From Glandiceps talaboti (Eukaryota > Hemichordata > Enteropneusta > Spengelidae), in assembly GCF_964340395.1 (NCBI RefSeq), contig NC_135566.1, positions 17,875,001 to 17,939,000 of the forward strand: DNA of 64,000 nucleotides, written 5' to 3'. Each line of letters begins with the position of its first letter. The stretch's first letter is position 1. The notes under the pieces are model-generated. The model saw only the letters and a list, made by a program, of their open reading frames with translations, ran no database searches and was not told where the DNA came from. Shown one piece after another: positions 1-27,648 of this stretch. The position numbers were made by a program, and so were the translations under genes.

Positions 1-764
1 GGACTCTTTCCATGTTGATATATTTCATCGTCGAGAATAAGCAATTCCGAAAAACGATTTCTCATCGACTCGATTGTAGTCATTTCTACAACTTTTGCGA
101 CGTCTTCATCTTTTAGGGGTCGGTCGAGAAACTTCGCGATCTTCTTGATGACTCTCGGCAAGTCCAGTTTCATTTCTTCGTACGTAACGTGCATCACATT
201 ATCGGCAATGCCAAACTTATACCAGTTGAGTACGTGCTGTGTCCATGGAGCAAATGGAATTCGGTCTTCAATGAAATCGATGACGGTTTGTTCCCAGTCT
301 ACACCAAGCACTCCTCCTCGAAATGCCGAAAGAAAGTGGTACGTGGAAACACAGACGTCTTTTGGGTTTCGGCTTATATAAATGACCTTTGCTCCATTTT
401 TTCTAACATTGTGCAGTGGGAACACCTGAGTAGGGAGGTGTGATCGCAGAAGGCGGGGCGACGGCAAGTCGTCATGTTTAATCGTGTCCACTACGCGTTG
501 TCGTATACCAGGGTGCATTTTAAATAGCGATCGTTCTTCGACGATGGTAGCTTCCGATGCCCGTCCCATGCGACAAAGTCCCCAGTCTGTGTACATACTC
601 TTCAGTATTTCCACGAGCCACGTATTACCAGACTTTGGGAACCCACACACGATAACGTCGCCGCTCCGAAACTCAAAACTTTCAACCACTCCCTTTTCGA
701 TTTTCTCCTTATCAAAGTATGGGAAACATACGAACCCATTCACCATAAAATTACCTCCTTCCAT
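1..764 (-). CDS. Cytosolic-type (SULT1-like) sulfotransferase, N-terminal part, cut by window edge
   Basis: Reading the minus strand from 764 gives 254 uninterrupted codons that run off position 1, so the C-terminus is missing. The product should transfer sulfate from PAPS to a small hydroxyl or amine substrate in the cytosol. Visible family motifs are the 5'-phosphosulfate loop FPKSGNTW (about residue 45) and the 3'-phosphate-binding segment YISRNPKDVCVS (about residue 140). A conserved HLP triplet and the segment MHVTYEEMKLDLP also match the family. The final GxxGxWK motif would lie outside the window. The first in-frame ATG is at 764 (MEGGNF); a second lies at 746 (MVNGF), and either could start. 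No intron interrupts the visible part, whereas vertebrate SULT genes are multi-exonic, so this may be an intronless or retro-derived paralogue. Substrate cannot be inferred. Confidence 0.9.
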   Translation of the reverse strand, partial: MEGGNFMVNGFVCFPYFDKEKIEKGVVESFEFRSGDVIVCGFPKSGNTWLVEILKSMYTDWGLCRMGRASEATIVEERSLFKMHPGIRQRVVDTIKHDDLPSPRLLRSHLPTQVFPLHNVRKNGAKVIYISRNPKDVCVSTYHFLSAFRGGVLGVDWEQTVIDFIEDRIPFAPWTQHVLNWYKFGIADNVMHVTYEEMKLDLPRVIKKIAKFLDRPLKDEDVAKVVEMTTIESMRNRFSELLILDDEIYQHGKS

Positions 765-866
765 TCTGAAATTTAAACTACCGACAGAACTATGTGTACT
801 TCAGGTCCTTACTGTGCCATGTAAAGTATGCAAAGTACACAAAGTGCAGACGACCTCGATGTGTTC

Positions 867-876
867 TATTTATATA
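867..876 (-). promoter_or_regulatory. TATA-like box upstream of the sulfotransferase
   Basis: The minus strand reads TATATAAATAGA here, about 100 bp upstream of the ATG at 764. That is a sensible core-promoter position if the 5'UTR is about 70 nt. The region is AT-rich, so chance occurrence is possible. Confidence 0.4.
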
Positions 877-990
877 CAATATATAGGACTGTTGTCTTGT
901 TTTCTTTGCGACCCTAGGGCATGCGTTATCTCACAATGGTTATCTCAAGGTGATCCTGTCTAACTTTTCGATGTCAATCAAACCCAAAGT

Positions 991-1021
991 TGAGTGAGTG
1001 AGTGAGTGAGTGAGTGAGTGG
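991..1021. repeat. (TGAG)n microsatellite
   Basis: About seven tandem copies of a 4-bp unit lie between the sulfotransferase promoter and a large compound microsatellite. Confidence 0.9.
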
Positions 1022-1436
1022 GTGTATGTGTACATAAGTTGAGCAACAGCCGTGTTTTGTTAAAAGTCAAGTATAAGGAGAGTTTGTACGCCTTGTTCGC
1101 TTGAGTGGGAAGTTGCAGCGACCTCTTGCGACAAGTAGTGTGAAGGCTAATCTAATTCATTTAATTATCTCATTAGTATGTATAGAATATTTAAAAAAAA
1201 ATAGCAAAACGTGTGTGTTTACTGATCATCAATGTATGTGCTAAGTTATATACAATTTGAAGAATTACTTCTCAAGATATCGCTTAATTACAAAAAAATC
1301 GTTCTTTATGTAAATTACTAATTAATCTTCTTTGAATATTTACCAAAATCCAATCAGTTCTTGAGAGTAGCATATGGAAGATGTGTACTAAGTTTCAACA
1401 GAGTCGATGCTGTACTTTTTTCGAGATCGTGTCCAA

Positions 1437-1500
1437 AGACAGACAGACACTCACACACACACATATACATACATACATACATACATACATACATACACAC

Positions 1501-1539
<39 letters not shown>

Positions 1540-1702
1540 TACATACATACATACATACATACATACATACATACATACATACATACATACATACATACAT
1601 ACATACATACATACATACATACATACATACATACATACATACATACATACAGGCAGGCAGACAGTCAGTCAGACACATAGACATACATACACATACACAT
1701 TT
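1437..1702. repeat. Compound (CATA)n/(CAGA)n microsatellite
   Basis: Long runs of CATA with an internal CAGA block. Apparent open frames rich in Tyr-Ile-His-Thr or Met-Tyr-Val-Cys are read-through of the 4-bp repeat and are not genes. Confidence 0.97.
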
Positions 1703-4700
1703 CACAATGCCTATAGCACTACTGAACCTCAGTTCAGCTGTGCTAAAAACGTTTCTTTTGTGATAATTACTTTTATCAAAAAGTGAACAATTCCATCAAA
1801 CATTTGTACATATCCATTGGACAAAAAGTACTCCACCCCAAAAAAATAACCTTGCACAAAATATCAATAGAAGGAAAAAAGAAAGGCAGGAGACCTCTTT
1901 AAAATAAATTGCAACACAACACAAGACATTTTGAAGGATCTAAAATCGAAAATACCTTTATTTCCAGTACTTGTAAATAAATCATGCAAGGAATATTGTG
2001 AAATAAGCTCTAACCATGTAAATGAAATACTGAGAAGCCACTGAAATATAATAACACTTTCTGAACTAAGGCAATGCATGGCAGTCTATAGTGAAGGAAT
2101 TGTACTATTTATCCTATAGGTCAAACTTTATCAAAACAACAGCTGTAATAATTTGCATATTCATTTTTAGAATTTCTGTGCCTTAAAGAGGTAAGTCTGT
2201 AACTGTATGGTCTCTGGTGTTAACATTTGTTTCACACTAAAATATCTGTATAATGTAGTTTATTCCAACTATTACAGCATACTGAATCATATCAAGAAAT
2301 CACAGAGCTTTTACATGCACCTGTTATGCATATATGATATACAATTATATTATGACATAATTTTTTAGTTACCAACAATTATATTATGACATAATTTTTA
2401 GTTACCAAAAAATTACAACCCTAGTTTTCAAATTTCTTAATGCATACTCAACCATCTCTATTATGTTTACACTAATTTACTTCTAAATAAGTTTTATATT
2501 ATTTATGTGTACTGTACACAAATCTTAACCAAAATGAGCCTTGATATTAAACAGACTGTGTCACTTTAAAGCACTGCTCTATGTTGTTATTTAGCAGTCA
2601 AGCTCATTATATATAGAAGCTTACCAGTGGAAATAAATATTTTGACAGATATTCCGCAATATTTTTCTTCGTTAAGCCAAGGAAAATATGAGTGATCTAA
2701 GGGGCCCTTGTAACTACGAGTTGCTAGACGAGTAGCGACAACCCTTGGGTTACAAGTATTTCCCTGACTAAATGAAGAAAAATATTTGGGAATAATATAA
2801 TTATACCATTGGCAGTAATATAAAAAAGAAATTGGGGAAAGTAATGGCAATTTTGAACATTTTAACTCATAGTTGGAACACAGCAGAACCAGTGATGTAG
2901 ACATGCGTTGTCATGACATAGATGTGCATTGTCGTGACATAGAATGACCAGAGTATATATTCCATATTTTTTTATTCGACTTCAATTGAGCATGGTATAA
3001 TCTTCCTAGCAGTCAAGCTCTTTATACATAGATGACCTACAAGCATAGCAGTGGAAATACTTTGACACTCTATAATATAAAATGTAAACACTATTAACAG
3101 GGAATAAAGCTGACACCTGAACACTGAATTGTTGTGACCTCATTTGTCACAATGCAATTACAGCTGTAATTTATTGACAATTGAAATATTATGATTTCAT
3201 GAAGAATTGAGAATATCTGTAAACACTTCTTCTTCTTTTTTCTTCTCGTTTTTCACTTGCATGAAAGATAACAGTAGCAGTACTGGTGTTTGAAATTGTC
3301 AACAAATTCTTATTGAAGGCTGGTATCCAATTTGAAGGTAATACTCACAAATAAATACATGTATGTCATATTCTGGTTACTACAGTTCAGGCCATTACAC
3401 AGGTAAGCATCACAAGAGGGCGTCCTATATATGGTAAAACTGAGACTTAACATTTTCACAAAGGCCTCTGATCATATCATGACAATGCTTTAAGCAGTAA
3501 ATAAAAATATGTGTAAAAGAGCTCCATGTGGTCTTAAAAGATCATTACAGTAGCAGTTAGATATGTTGTGATTACTGGTATTTTGCCTATAAAGTAGTAC
3601 AGCGGGCACAACACGAAAAATATTGACCACATCACAGTCCCTCTTATCTATGATAAAGGGACTGTGACCACAGGCTGTTAACAGTATACCCTGTACAATT
3701 TAGCATTCAAGGAAAATAGGCAATTAATCTGTCAGATCTCCCTGCCTAAAGGGTGGCCAACTTAGGAATTATTTATTAAAGCACTTAAGATTATACAATG
3801 ATGTAAATTGCTTTTTAAAGAATTTTGGGGTTTGCTATAAATGAAAGGAACTCACCATATCCAATCATTCTATTTTGTTGCTACAGCTTGCTACTGTCTG
3901 TAATCATGTCACTGAAAGTGGTGCAATGGATTGCACTGTAAACGTGTACAGGGTCAACAAGTGTGTCGACCTCTGAAACTCAAAGCCTTTTTATGACAAG
4001 AAGTGTAATACATTACTAGTTCTAATGAAAGAGTTGTAAGCTGTACAAGCATAACTAATAGCTAATATATTTGAATCACAAAGGTTATAGCATAATTATG
4101 CAGTTATTCAAATTAGAACTCTCTTGGTCAATGACCCCTATCAGAATGACAAATTCCCACTTGCATGTTATAAAATTTGCAATTCATTGAGTGAAACACC
4201 GAGCCTACATCATTTTAGCTGTAATAGTTTTGTCTTCCAATAGTTTATCTGCCACTGTCATCATTATATTACATCACTTTTTCCCTTTGCGGCCAAATCA
4301 CATTCCAAAGTTGTTGCTTAAACTTACAAACATTACAAAATATACCTCAAATTACACAACTTTAAATAATGTTCTTCAAAGAGCTAAGTTCACCAAAAAA
4401 ATGCTTTTAAAATTGTAATAAATACTACAATATGAGTTTAGATAAAATTTTCATAAATCTTTAAACATTTGTACTATTTCATATTATTACACAATAAAGT
4501 TTTAAAATATTAAAAGTTAAATCACACACATAAAATTGAATATATTTCTATAGTTAATAAAAACATTAGAGCAATAGTTTAGGTATCCTTTGGTTTCAAG
4601 GTAGGTATTTATCTAATGATGGCAAATTTAATCATTATATCTACTGAACTATAATCGTCATAAAAAGTTAGATTGTGTGTACATCACTGATTTGTAGCTA

Positions 4701-6134
4701 CGATAGCTATTGTCTACACCTGGCTTGTTGTGAAATCCTATATCAACTTGGTAATGTGATTTCCAAATATTCCCATAAGCTGATTGGTTACATTGGGGAG
4801 TGATTACCTGCGTCAGACTGATTGACTATTTAAATGAAGTCATTGTGTAAATGAACATGTGTAACTGCGACCCCCTACGAGTACACAATGTATAAAATGT
4901 GATAATATACATGATAACATGTAATACAAATATTATGTAAATTTAAAACTCTGGGTATTCTAATAACGGCTTTTTGGGGGATGTGGCTAACTTGATCAGC
5001 CTAAAGCTCACCCCAAATATACTGATCCCATAAAATTATATGAACTTCACATTGACAACCCTCCACTGTCTACATTAATTACCGATGTTCCTAAACTACT
5101 CCCAATAGTCGATTTTTGGGTTCCAAGATGCATTGAGTGAGAGGACAACGCTTACGTTCTTACATTTAGTCTTGTTTTGTCTTTGTTAATTTGAAATAAC
5201 ATTTTCATCAGGAATTGATGGAAAGACATGTTAACCTCTTTAAATTATGAATGTTTTATAGAACAAAGACTAAACACCATCAATAACAGGGAGGGATTTT
5301 AGGGTACAATTAAGTGACAAACATCCCTCTGCGTGCAAACCCCTCAGTGCATACACAATACATGGCATTGTATGGAGAGACGTGCAATGCATCTTGGAAC
5401 CGACAATAAGGCTATGCAACCTCCAAATTGTTATATTCAAACAAGTATTATATGCCTGTTTTCTCACCAGAGAAAGTAGATTTCCGAGTATCTTACTCCA
5501 TATAAAGACAGTGTATTGTGTGTTTATATGGCCATTGACCACACTTAAGACTATAACAAGAACTAAACTTGAAATATCCATATATGTACAATGAAAGTTA
5601 TGCAAATTAGCTCATTAATATGTATGCCAATTTATCAGTCACAGATATTAGTATGCAGAATGTCTGTACATGACAAAACCTACATAGAGTTAAAAATAAA
5701 TTGCTGAAGGTTTGATGAAATGTCGAGAATGAAATGTCACAAAAATTGACACAAAGGTCCAATAAAAATACACCATACTGACTACTTAGCATGCAAATAA
5801 CGTCAAAAATGACAATCTTTCTATTCAGCTGAGTAATCCCTGATATTAGACTAGGTATAATTATATGAGTTAACAAATTCCTGTGGGGTTCTATCTGTTT
5901 TCTATCTGATGAAATAATTCTGCCTCTCCAAAAATAGTCAATATAGCAACAATAGCTCTGACAAACCCTGATATGTACCTGCAAATTGTTGTTTACATAG
6001 AAGGCACAACTTATGTAAATTGGCTAAACCGATGCATATTATCTGCATAAAATTTGCATATCATCTGCATATGTTGGAATAGTCAGTCCAAGCAATCTGT
6101 GAAATAGAGACTGTTTTGTTTTACCTCAAACACT
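1703..6134. other. AT-rich intergenic region without recognisable genes
   Basis: Apart from the MITE copy at 2649-2975 and a second short related fragment near 3008-3070 (shared AGCAGTCAAGCTC block), I see only AT-rich sequence with short chance ORFs. Part of it may be the 3'UTR of the minus-strand RNF215-like gene, whose stop lies at 6135. Confidence 0.6.
2649..2975. mobile_element. Foldback MITE family A, copy 1
   Basis: A palindromic core of about 145 bp has ends reading TATTCCGCAATATTTTTCTTC and GAAGAAAAATATTTGGGAATA, around an inner pair CTAAGGGGCCCTTGT / CAACCCTTGGGTTACAAG. It is followed by about 180 bp containing a variable TGACGTAGAC-like direct repeat. Related copies occur at 13531, 17449 and 38560. 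No coding capacity, so it is non-autonomous. Confidence 0.75.
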
Positions 6135-20855
<14,721 letters not shown>

Positions 20856-21039
20856 TGTGTATAAGTTGATGTGGTGTAATTTTGAGGGTGAGCGTGCTCT
20901 TTTGACAGAAAAACAACTGGCGACACAACTGGTCGGGGCAGCCATTTTTACGGGGGGGGGGGGGCATAGATGTAAACATTGCACTCATTGTTGTTTGAGG
21001 GCGCTGTGCTGACGACAGATCCGATCGTGAGGCTAAATT

Positions 21040-21366
21040 CAATGACAGACAATCTGATGTGGACCAGAGGTAGAAAATGGTGGATGCAAAAAGAAGAAAA
21101 AAATAATTCAAGAGGAAATTACTGACATGCTTATCAAAGATGTTATTGAGGAGCAGAAAGTGATGCGACTAATGGAGGCATAAAGAAAAGTGACACCTGT
21201 TCAAGATAAAATACGAATACGAGAGACTACTGCACAAGGCATGGGTCTGATGAAGAAAAGCGAGGCGCAACTAGTAAAGAATAATGCCAAATTTGAGCAA
21301 AGAGTAAACAAAGGTTTGTTTGAAAGGAATGAAAAAATGGCCATTTATACTACCTCAGACCACTAA
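21040..21366 (+). pseudogene. Possible degraded or partial coding segment (charged, coiled-coil-like)
   Basis: A plus-strand frame stays open from about 21060 to 21366 except for one TAA at 21181. It includes IIQEEITDMLIKDVIEEQKV before the stop and AQLVKNNAKFEQRVNKGLFE after it. Composition is Lys/Glu/Gln-rich and helical. It starts about 100-200 bp upstream of the RNF215-like start and is divergent to it. The purine-rich stretch down to 22185 has further short charged frames broken by stops. I do not recognise a family. It could be a pseudogene or chance purine bias. Confidence 0.3.
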
Positions 21367-22185
21367 TTGAGATACTACCAAGTCAAGAGAAACAGAAAGA
21401 CTCGATGGAACAATACTGAAGAACTAAAAAAATTGCAACAATAACTTAGTGTCGGTCAAAACAATCGTAAGACGTCACGCGTCATCAAAGTCTAGGTGAG
21501 AAAGAAATGACATCATCAAAAGGGTGGATAAAAGTGCGTGCAAACGAAGAAAAGAAAATACTAATCAGGGGAAGGAGAAAACCGGGACTCGAAAATTAAA
21601 GCTAGAGTCAAAGAATCGTCTGTTAGATGCAAAAAAGGACAGTTTGTGACAGAAAGATAATGAATTATAGACACGGGATGTTGAGTCCGAAAAGAAACTG
21701 GGGATCGATACCAACGAACGATTAAATCGGTTCAAGGACGCTACAAACTCAGGAGACCGTGGAAATGAGCGGGAAGAGAATGGAAAAGGGGCGTAGAGGG
21801 TACGATTGGGCGACGTAATAACGAGAAGAGAACCTCCGTCTTGAAGGCATCAAACAATCTTTGGAAACGACAGGAGCAAGACTTCACTCGGATAAAGAAA
21901 CAAAGGCAACGGGTCACAAGATAAATAGTAGCTATGAACTTGAAAGAAAGGGTAGACTCTGGGACAAGAAAACGGACATTTTAAGAGATAAAACTATTGA
22001 AAGGGGTTGAACGAGATATTATAGAGACAGCGTACAGATCAGTTTTGGAAGATCAGAAAAAACAACTGATAGTAGACGTGATAAGAGGTTCGGAAGATTT
22101 CGAAACATTAGGAAAATGGTCAGAAAACAAAGACTACAAAACACTGCAACAGTGTCTATTCACACGCCCTTTGACCCTTTGAATG

Positions 22186-23373
22186 AAATTAACAACTAAT
22201 CATTAATTTTATGTTTTCATAGCTCTACTATTACGCATGCGCATGTTGGGCTACTCAAAGATTTTCTATGTTTAAATGTTGCATTAGTAAATTCCTGAAA
22301 TTAACTAGTGGAAATGTACATCAAGTAATCTCCGTCGTCTTATTACAGCAATCCCAACTTTAACAGTGTACGCCAACACAATGTGAAATGCGAAAGTAAA
22401 CACACGTACACAGATAAAAATGAAATAACAAAAACTTACAGAGTTAATGAAATAATAACAACTAAAATGACAAAATAAATGCATTTGCAATCTATAGCTA
22501 CTTACAGTTACAAAACCAGATTGAAACTGAATGCCTTCCGTAAGTGCAAACACTTCAGATTTTCCTTCCTACACACAATAATTGTTGGAATGCAACAGAA
22601 CCTTATGTGATTAATAAAATTTGAAGTATGTGGCCAATTCATATTGAATTTGAAGTATGCATTCTGAAGATATGGCCTAATTATTGAAAATCATAATTAT
22701 GCAAATGAGTCATTAAAACTAAAAGCTACATTATCAAACTTTATATGGTACACGCACTTTGTTACCATCAATATATATATATATACCAAATTATATTAAA
22801 TTTGAAGGGGATATTCTTAATTATAGCCTAATTACTGCGAATCATTAATTATGCAAATTACTCTTTAAAACTAAGTGTTACATGAGACGTGCACCTTATG
22901 AGGCATGTGTACCCTTGTATCGTGAATGCACATTCTAAATTAATGGGAATTTGAATTTGTCCATGTATAGCCTAATTACTGAAGATAATTAATTATGCAA
23001 AGGACTCATTAAAACTATGTGCCAAATTATATTGAATTTGAAGTGCGAATTCGTAAGTTATAGCCTAATTACTGAAAATCATTAAAATTAGTAGTGTGAA
23101 TTCGTCATTAAAACTAGAAGTTATATTATCAAACTGTATAAGACACACATACATGCACTTTGTTATCATCAAATCAATGTATTGTGTCTACTATATATAT
23201 TATGACTAGACACGCTATTGTATTGTTGTGACGTAAATTGACCGCATTTCGCAGTAGTGATGCTAATTTAATAAAGAGTCGAATACGTGTATATGTTGTA
23301 GTTTCTGTATTTTTTGAGATATCACTCTGGAGATGGCGTTTAGTTAGCCTGTGGCCCATGTCCGATCTCATCG

Positions 23374-23428
<55 letters not shown>

Positions 23429-26150
23429 CTGAAATAAAGTCATTGTTATGCCACATTCGGTCTACGAGTTGCTTAAATCCATTTACTCTGCATCCTAATA
23501 TTTGTCAAAAATAATGAAAATACCCCTTATCCACCACCATGACGTAACGGAGTCAGAACTCACGCATTTCGCCAGCAGCCAACTACACCGACACCATGCA
23601 TTACGATGTATGTTTTAACAGGCAATAAATTATACATGCTATTTAACTATTTTTCCTCAAAGGGAAAAAACCTACCCTGGATTTAATATAGAGGATTACC
23701 TAATTCCACCTTCGCATAAAAAAAGAAGAATGAGATGAGGACACTAGACGTCATCATTCAGAATGTATAGTTCTTTGTGAAAACGATTGATGTACCACTT
23801 CAGGCCTTTCACGACATAATAACGATATTAATAAATGACGAAATGTACTAAATGAAATAGACATATTCGAATGATTCCATCATCTATCATCAGAGTAATA
23901 ACTTTGATTAGTCACGGTCGAGTACCGTGTATTATAATGAATTAATCATAGACGGAGACGGGACAATTAGTTCGAAACTCTGATATTGAAAAATATTCGT
24001 TGCCAGCTAACAGTATGCGATATTAAAAAAAACTCAAAATTAAAATCGACTGGTTCTATTCTTAGACTACTGAGGAAATAGAATATATGGTTTGTCTGAT
24101 GAGGAGGATAATTCACCCACGTGTATAAATGATGCACCTGTCATAATAGGATGCAAACGAACTAAATAACCATGTCTGTTTTATTTAATTTAGTTCAGAA
24201 CAATTGAAATGTTGTGCTTAAATGATTTTTAGCATATTACACGGTGATACCGAGTCTGTATTCAGACGTAGATTATATGTTTGTCGTATTCCTAAAAAAA
24301 ACTTCTGAAATATTTTTTTTTATTTAAATACTAATTGTGTGCACATACATAACCTATAACATACAATCTAATAGTCAGCATGTACAATGCACATCCAGAT
24401 AACGCTTGCTACTCACTGAGGATTCGAACACATAGAATATAACCCGTCTTGACTCCATGGAACAGCCAACGCAACCCATGTTTTTTTAATTCTATTAATT
24501 TCAGCAACGATAGTATTAAAGATATAAAAAAAATTAAGTCAAGACGACTGTTGACAGACTAGGTGACACCTAGCTACGACCTATGACGTCATTTCCGATA
24601 GCGATGTCCCGCACTAAATTTGTACAAAGTACAAATGAACTGACTTTCGGTTTCGGAAAGAAATAAGTTCTAATGCATATTTCTAAATACAATGACAATC
24701 ATGTCACTTGAAAAAAAACAACTCATCACCATCGTTAAATAGTTTAATATTTGTTAAGCAAGACGACACTATGTTTCAAATTATATGGTTTTTATTGTAA
24801 CAACAGCATGCAGCATTAGACGAACGCTCGTTTAATATCTGGAGTTTAACCCCAGGATGGATTCATTTTTCTTGAGTAAATTTTACAATTACATCAAAAA
24901 TTTAATATTACTCATTACCAAGGCGTATTCTAAGATGAAAATTGGTCCTGGGGGAATTAGTTTGTAATTCGAATAAATGAACGAGTGGTGTCTTTGTTTC
25001 TAGACCGGCAGGTTTGTCGCTGTCTGCGATCTTTATCCATGCAAGTGATGATCAGATAAGAGCGATAGCGTATACGTATATGCCGACGAATATATATGTC
25101 ACTCTAGTCGCAGTGTTTTCTACGTACGATGCTTTTCCTAGAGCGAAAACAAAAACTCCCCAAGCTGAAGTTCAAACTTAGCGAACATAGAATGGCGAAA
25201 TTTGCAATTTACTTTATCTTCTCTAGTCTTCATACAGAAAAGAAGAATAACGTATCGCCTATCTCTACACAAATCTTCCCAACGTTGCAGCAAGGGATTG
25301 CACGACAATAAACATCTAAATAAGAATTGTACATATTACCGTCTGGTTCAACAGCAAAAATGAAGCTGCACGAACTGTATACTCGGGTATTATTTTCTTG
25401 ATCAGACAGTTTGCCCGGCAATACATTCGCACAAAAACTTAATTAATACAATAATTAGATATTGTACATGTTAATTAGAAGGTCAATGTCATCCATAAGT
25501 AGTACAGTAACAAGTTGAAATCGTGATAACGTAAGGGGGGGGCTTATTTTCGGGTGCGGACTTAAAAATCAATTTGATTGGATTCACTATACCATACAGT
25601 TGCACAAGTGTGGCTACCCACAGGTTATTTCTGTTTAGGGTGTACGATATTACGAGAAAGTCACCATGGTCATTTGTAACGGAACAGTCTGAATATATAA
25701 AACGTTTCAGTTCCAGCATATATAGATGTTGAAGAGTTTAAGATTACACCTAATGCATCACCTAAGTAGGTGTAAGTACAATTGTTTCAAATGTGCTGAT
25801 CACCAAACGGTAGCTGTAATGTAGCAAATTTACTTAGATTTTTGTTGTGCAAGATGATACAGTTGTAAATTGTAGATTATTGTCGACTCAAACACGTTCT
25901 GCTTCAGGTTACCTAAGCTTATATTGTACTCCTGTGATGGTAGGTTTCCACGAAGGAAATACACATCGAAGGTTTATGTACCAAGGGTTCAATTGTTGCC
26001 GAAAAATGTGATTTTTATATTTTTTTATTTTTTTATTGATTACGCTTCATCACAGGCAAGTCAAATTTACACAATAATACAAACTAATAAGTGACATGTA
26101 CTGTGATAATAGACTACAACTTAACGGATACACTTACCCAAAACACTAAT
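22186..26150. other. Intergenic, AT-rich; (CTAT)n at 23370-23428
   Basis: Contains several diverged copies of a segment with ATAGCCTAATTACTGAAAATCA at 22675-23090, a CTAT microsatellite, and short unrecognised ORFs (for example 25129-25311). No supported gene. Confidence 0.5.
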
Positions 26151-26161
26151 AACAAACAAAC

Positions 26162-26212
<51 letters not shown>

Positions 26213-26215
26213 AGA
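26151..26215. repeat. (AAC)n microsatellite
   Basis: Tandem ACA/AAC run followed, near 26330-26430, by (GTTT)n, poly-T and poly-G tracts. Confidence 0.95.
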
Positions 26216-26462
26216 TAGCCTGTAAAGGGGTGGAGATTATTTTATTAATTATATTTTTAGTTTGTCGAAGTTAAATAGTTGCAGTGAAAAACATTCAAAG
26301 ATGCGTTGTTATTTTGAGGTTGTTTTTGTTTGTTTTTTTGTTTGTTTGTTTGTTTGTTTTTGGGGGGTGGGTTTTTTTTTTGTTTGTTTGTTTTGGTTTT
26401 TTTTGTTGGTTTTTTTTTTGGGGGGGGGGGGCAATGAGATTCCCCAGAAGTGTTCATCAAAA

Positions 26463-26713
26463 CCACAGGGAAAAGGACGAATAATCAATTTTGTTCTCAC
26501 AATTTTCTGGAAATATTACTTTCTGTACATTTCAAGTAAAGTTTTAATTATTGTTTCCTCTAACTGCTTTTTTCCCTATTTCCTACCTGTTATCTCATGT
26601 CTTATCAGAGTGTATCAGCTGTGCATTAATTAGTAGATTGCTAATTCAAGAACAAACTCACTAGTTATTTGCCCAATTAAAATAAAATCGATTATTCGTC
26701 CCTTTCCCTGTGT
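26463..26713. mobile_element. TIR element family C, copy 1
   Basis: Ends CCACAGGGAAAAGGACGAAT and ATTCGTCCCTTTCCCTGTGT are inverse. The interior shares ATTAATTAGTAGATTGCTAA and GTTATTTGCCCAATTAA with the larger copy at 40307. Non-coding. Confidence 0.75.
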
Positions 26714-27635
26714 ATAGAGTCAACATGAAACATATGACACATGGTCAATTTTTATCTTGATTTTATCCCGAAATATTGTGTAGAAAATATAAGCCAGTGA
26801 AAGCATTTCGCAAAAATACTGGAGTCCTGACGTTAAGCATTTGCTAGTTTGACTATTAATAATACAGATCATAGACTCTACATTTATCTTTCAAAAGAAG
26901 TGGTGTAGGAATATTATATTATACTCAGCCCGGGGTTCTCAGATTTTAGCAAAAAGTGTACAACACAGGAGCCACGCTATCGATGTCCGTTATTTCATTA
27001 AGAATGTAAACTAAGGTTTTGCGCGAATGTCAAAAAGGGTTTGAAAATTTCATATTTTATGACACAAGCGACGTTTATGACATTTGATCTTTGTGAAACC
27101 ACGTCGAAGAAAAATCGGGATGAAAAATACATGATCGAACGTTTCATGTTTTGATTCTAGCAAATTTTTACCACTTCATCATTCTGAAAACATTAAACAA
27201 GATGAACTTTCGTTGGCTTATATTTTCTATACAATATTAAATAAAATATAATAAAAATAAGATAAATACACCAGGTGGTATACTAGTAAGTCTCGTGTTG
27301 GGTTTTTGATCAACACTTTCTTTTAGAGCATCTCATTGTATTTTCCCAAAAATGCATCTTTAAATGTTTTTCACTTCAAGCGACAAACTATCAAATATAG
27401 TTATTTTTTTCAACAATAATTGAAACTTTGGTACTCAAACTAAAAACACTTTCTCGGTGGGGTTCCTTTCCGTGTAACAAACATTAAAATAAGTGAATTG
27501 TGTTGTCTTTTTCATAAATTCGACTTTCACATTTTTTACTCAACATCTCCTGTGCGTTTTAATTTGTATGACCAGCCTAAAAGATGAATGAAAATGTACC
27601 ATTTTTTATACGAGCAATCAAAAGTCCGCAACCTT

Positions 27636-27648
27636 TGACCTTTGACCT
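27636..27648. promoter_or_regulatory. Perfect DR1 nuclear-receptor motif (isolated)
   Basis: TGACCTTTGACCT is an exact direct repeat of AGGTCA half-sites with one spacer base (minus strand), the class bound by HNF4/RXR-type receptors. No gene start is visible nearby, so function is unproven. Confidence 0.25.

Noticed and set aside
1354-1786. ORFs of Tyr-Ile-His-Thr or Met-Tyr-Val-Cys repeats
   Set aside because: Translation of the CATA/CAGA microsatellite.
24405-24450. TTCGAAT-containing segment considered as a tRNA T-arm
   Set aside because: No acceptor stem, D-arm or anticodon arm can be folded around it; no tRNA gene was found in the window.
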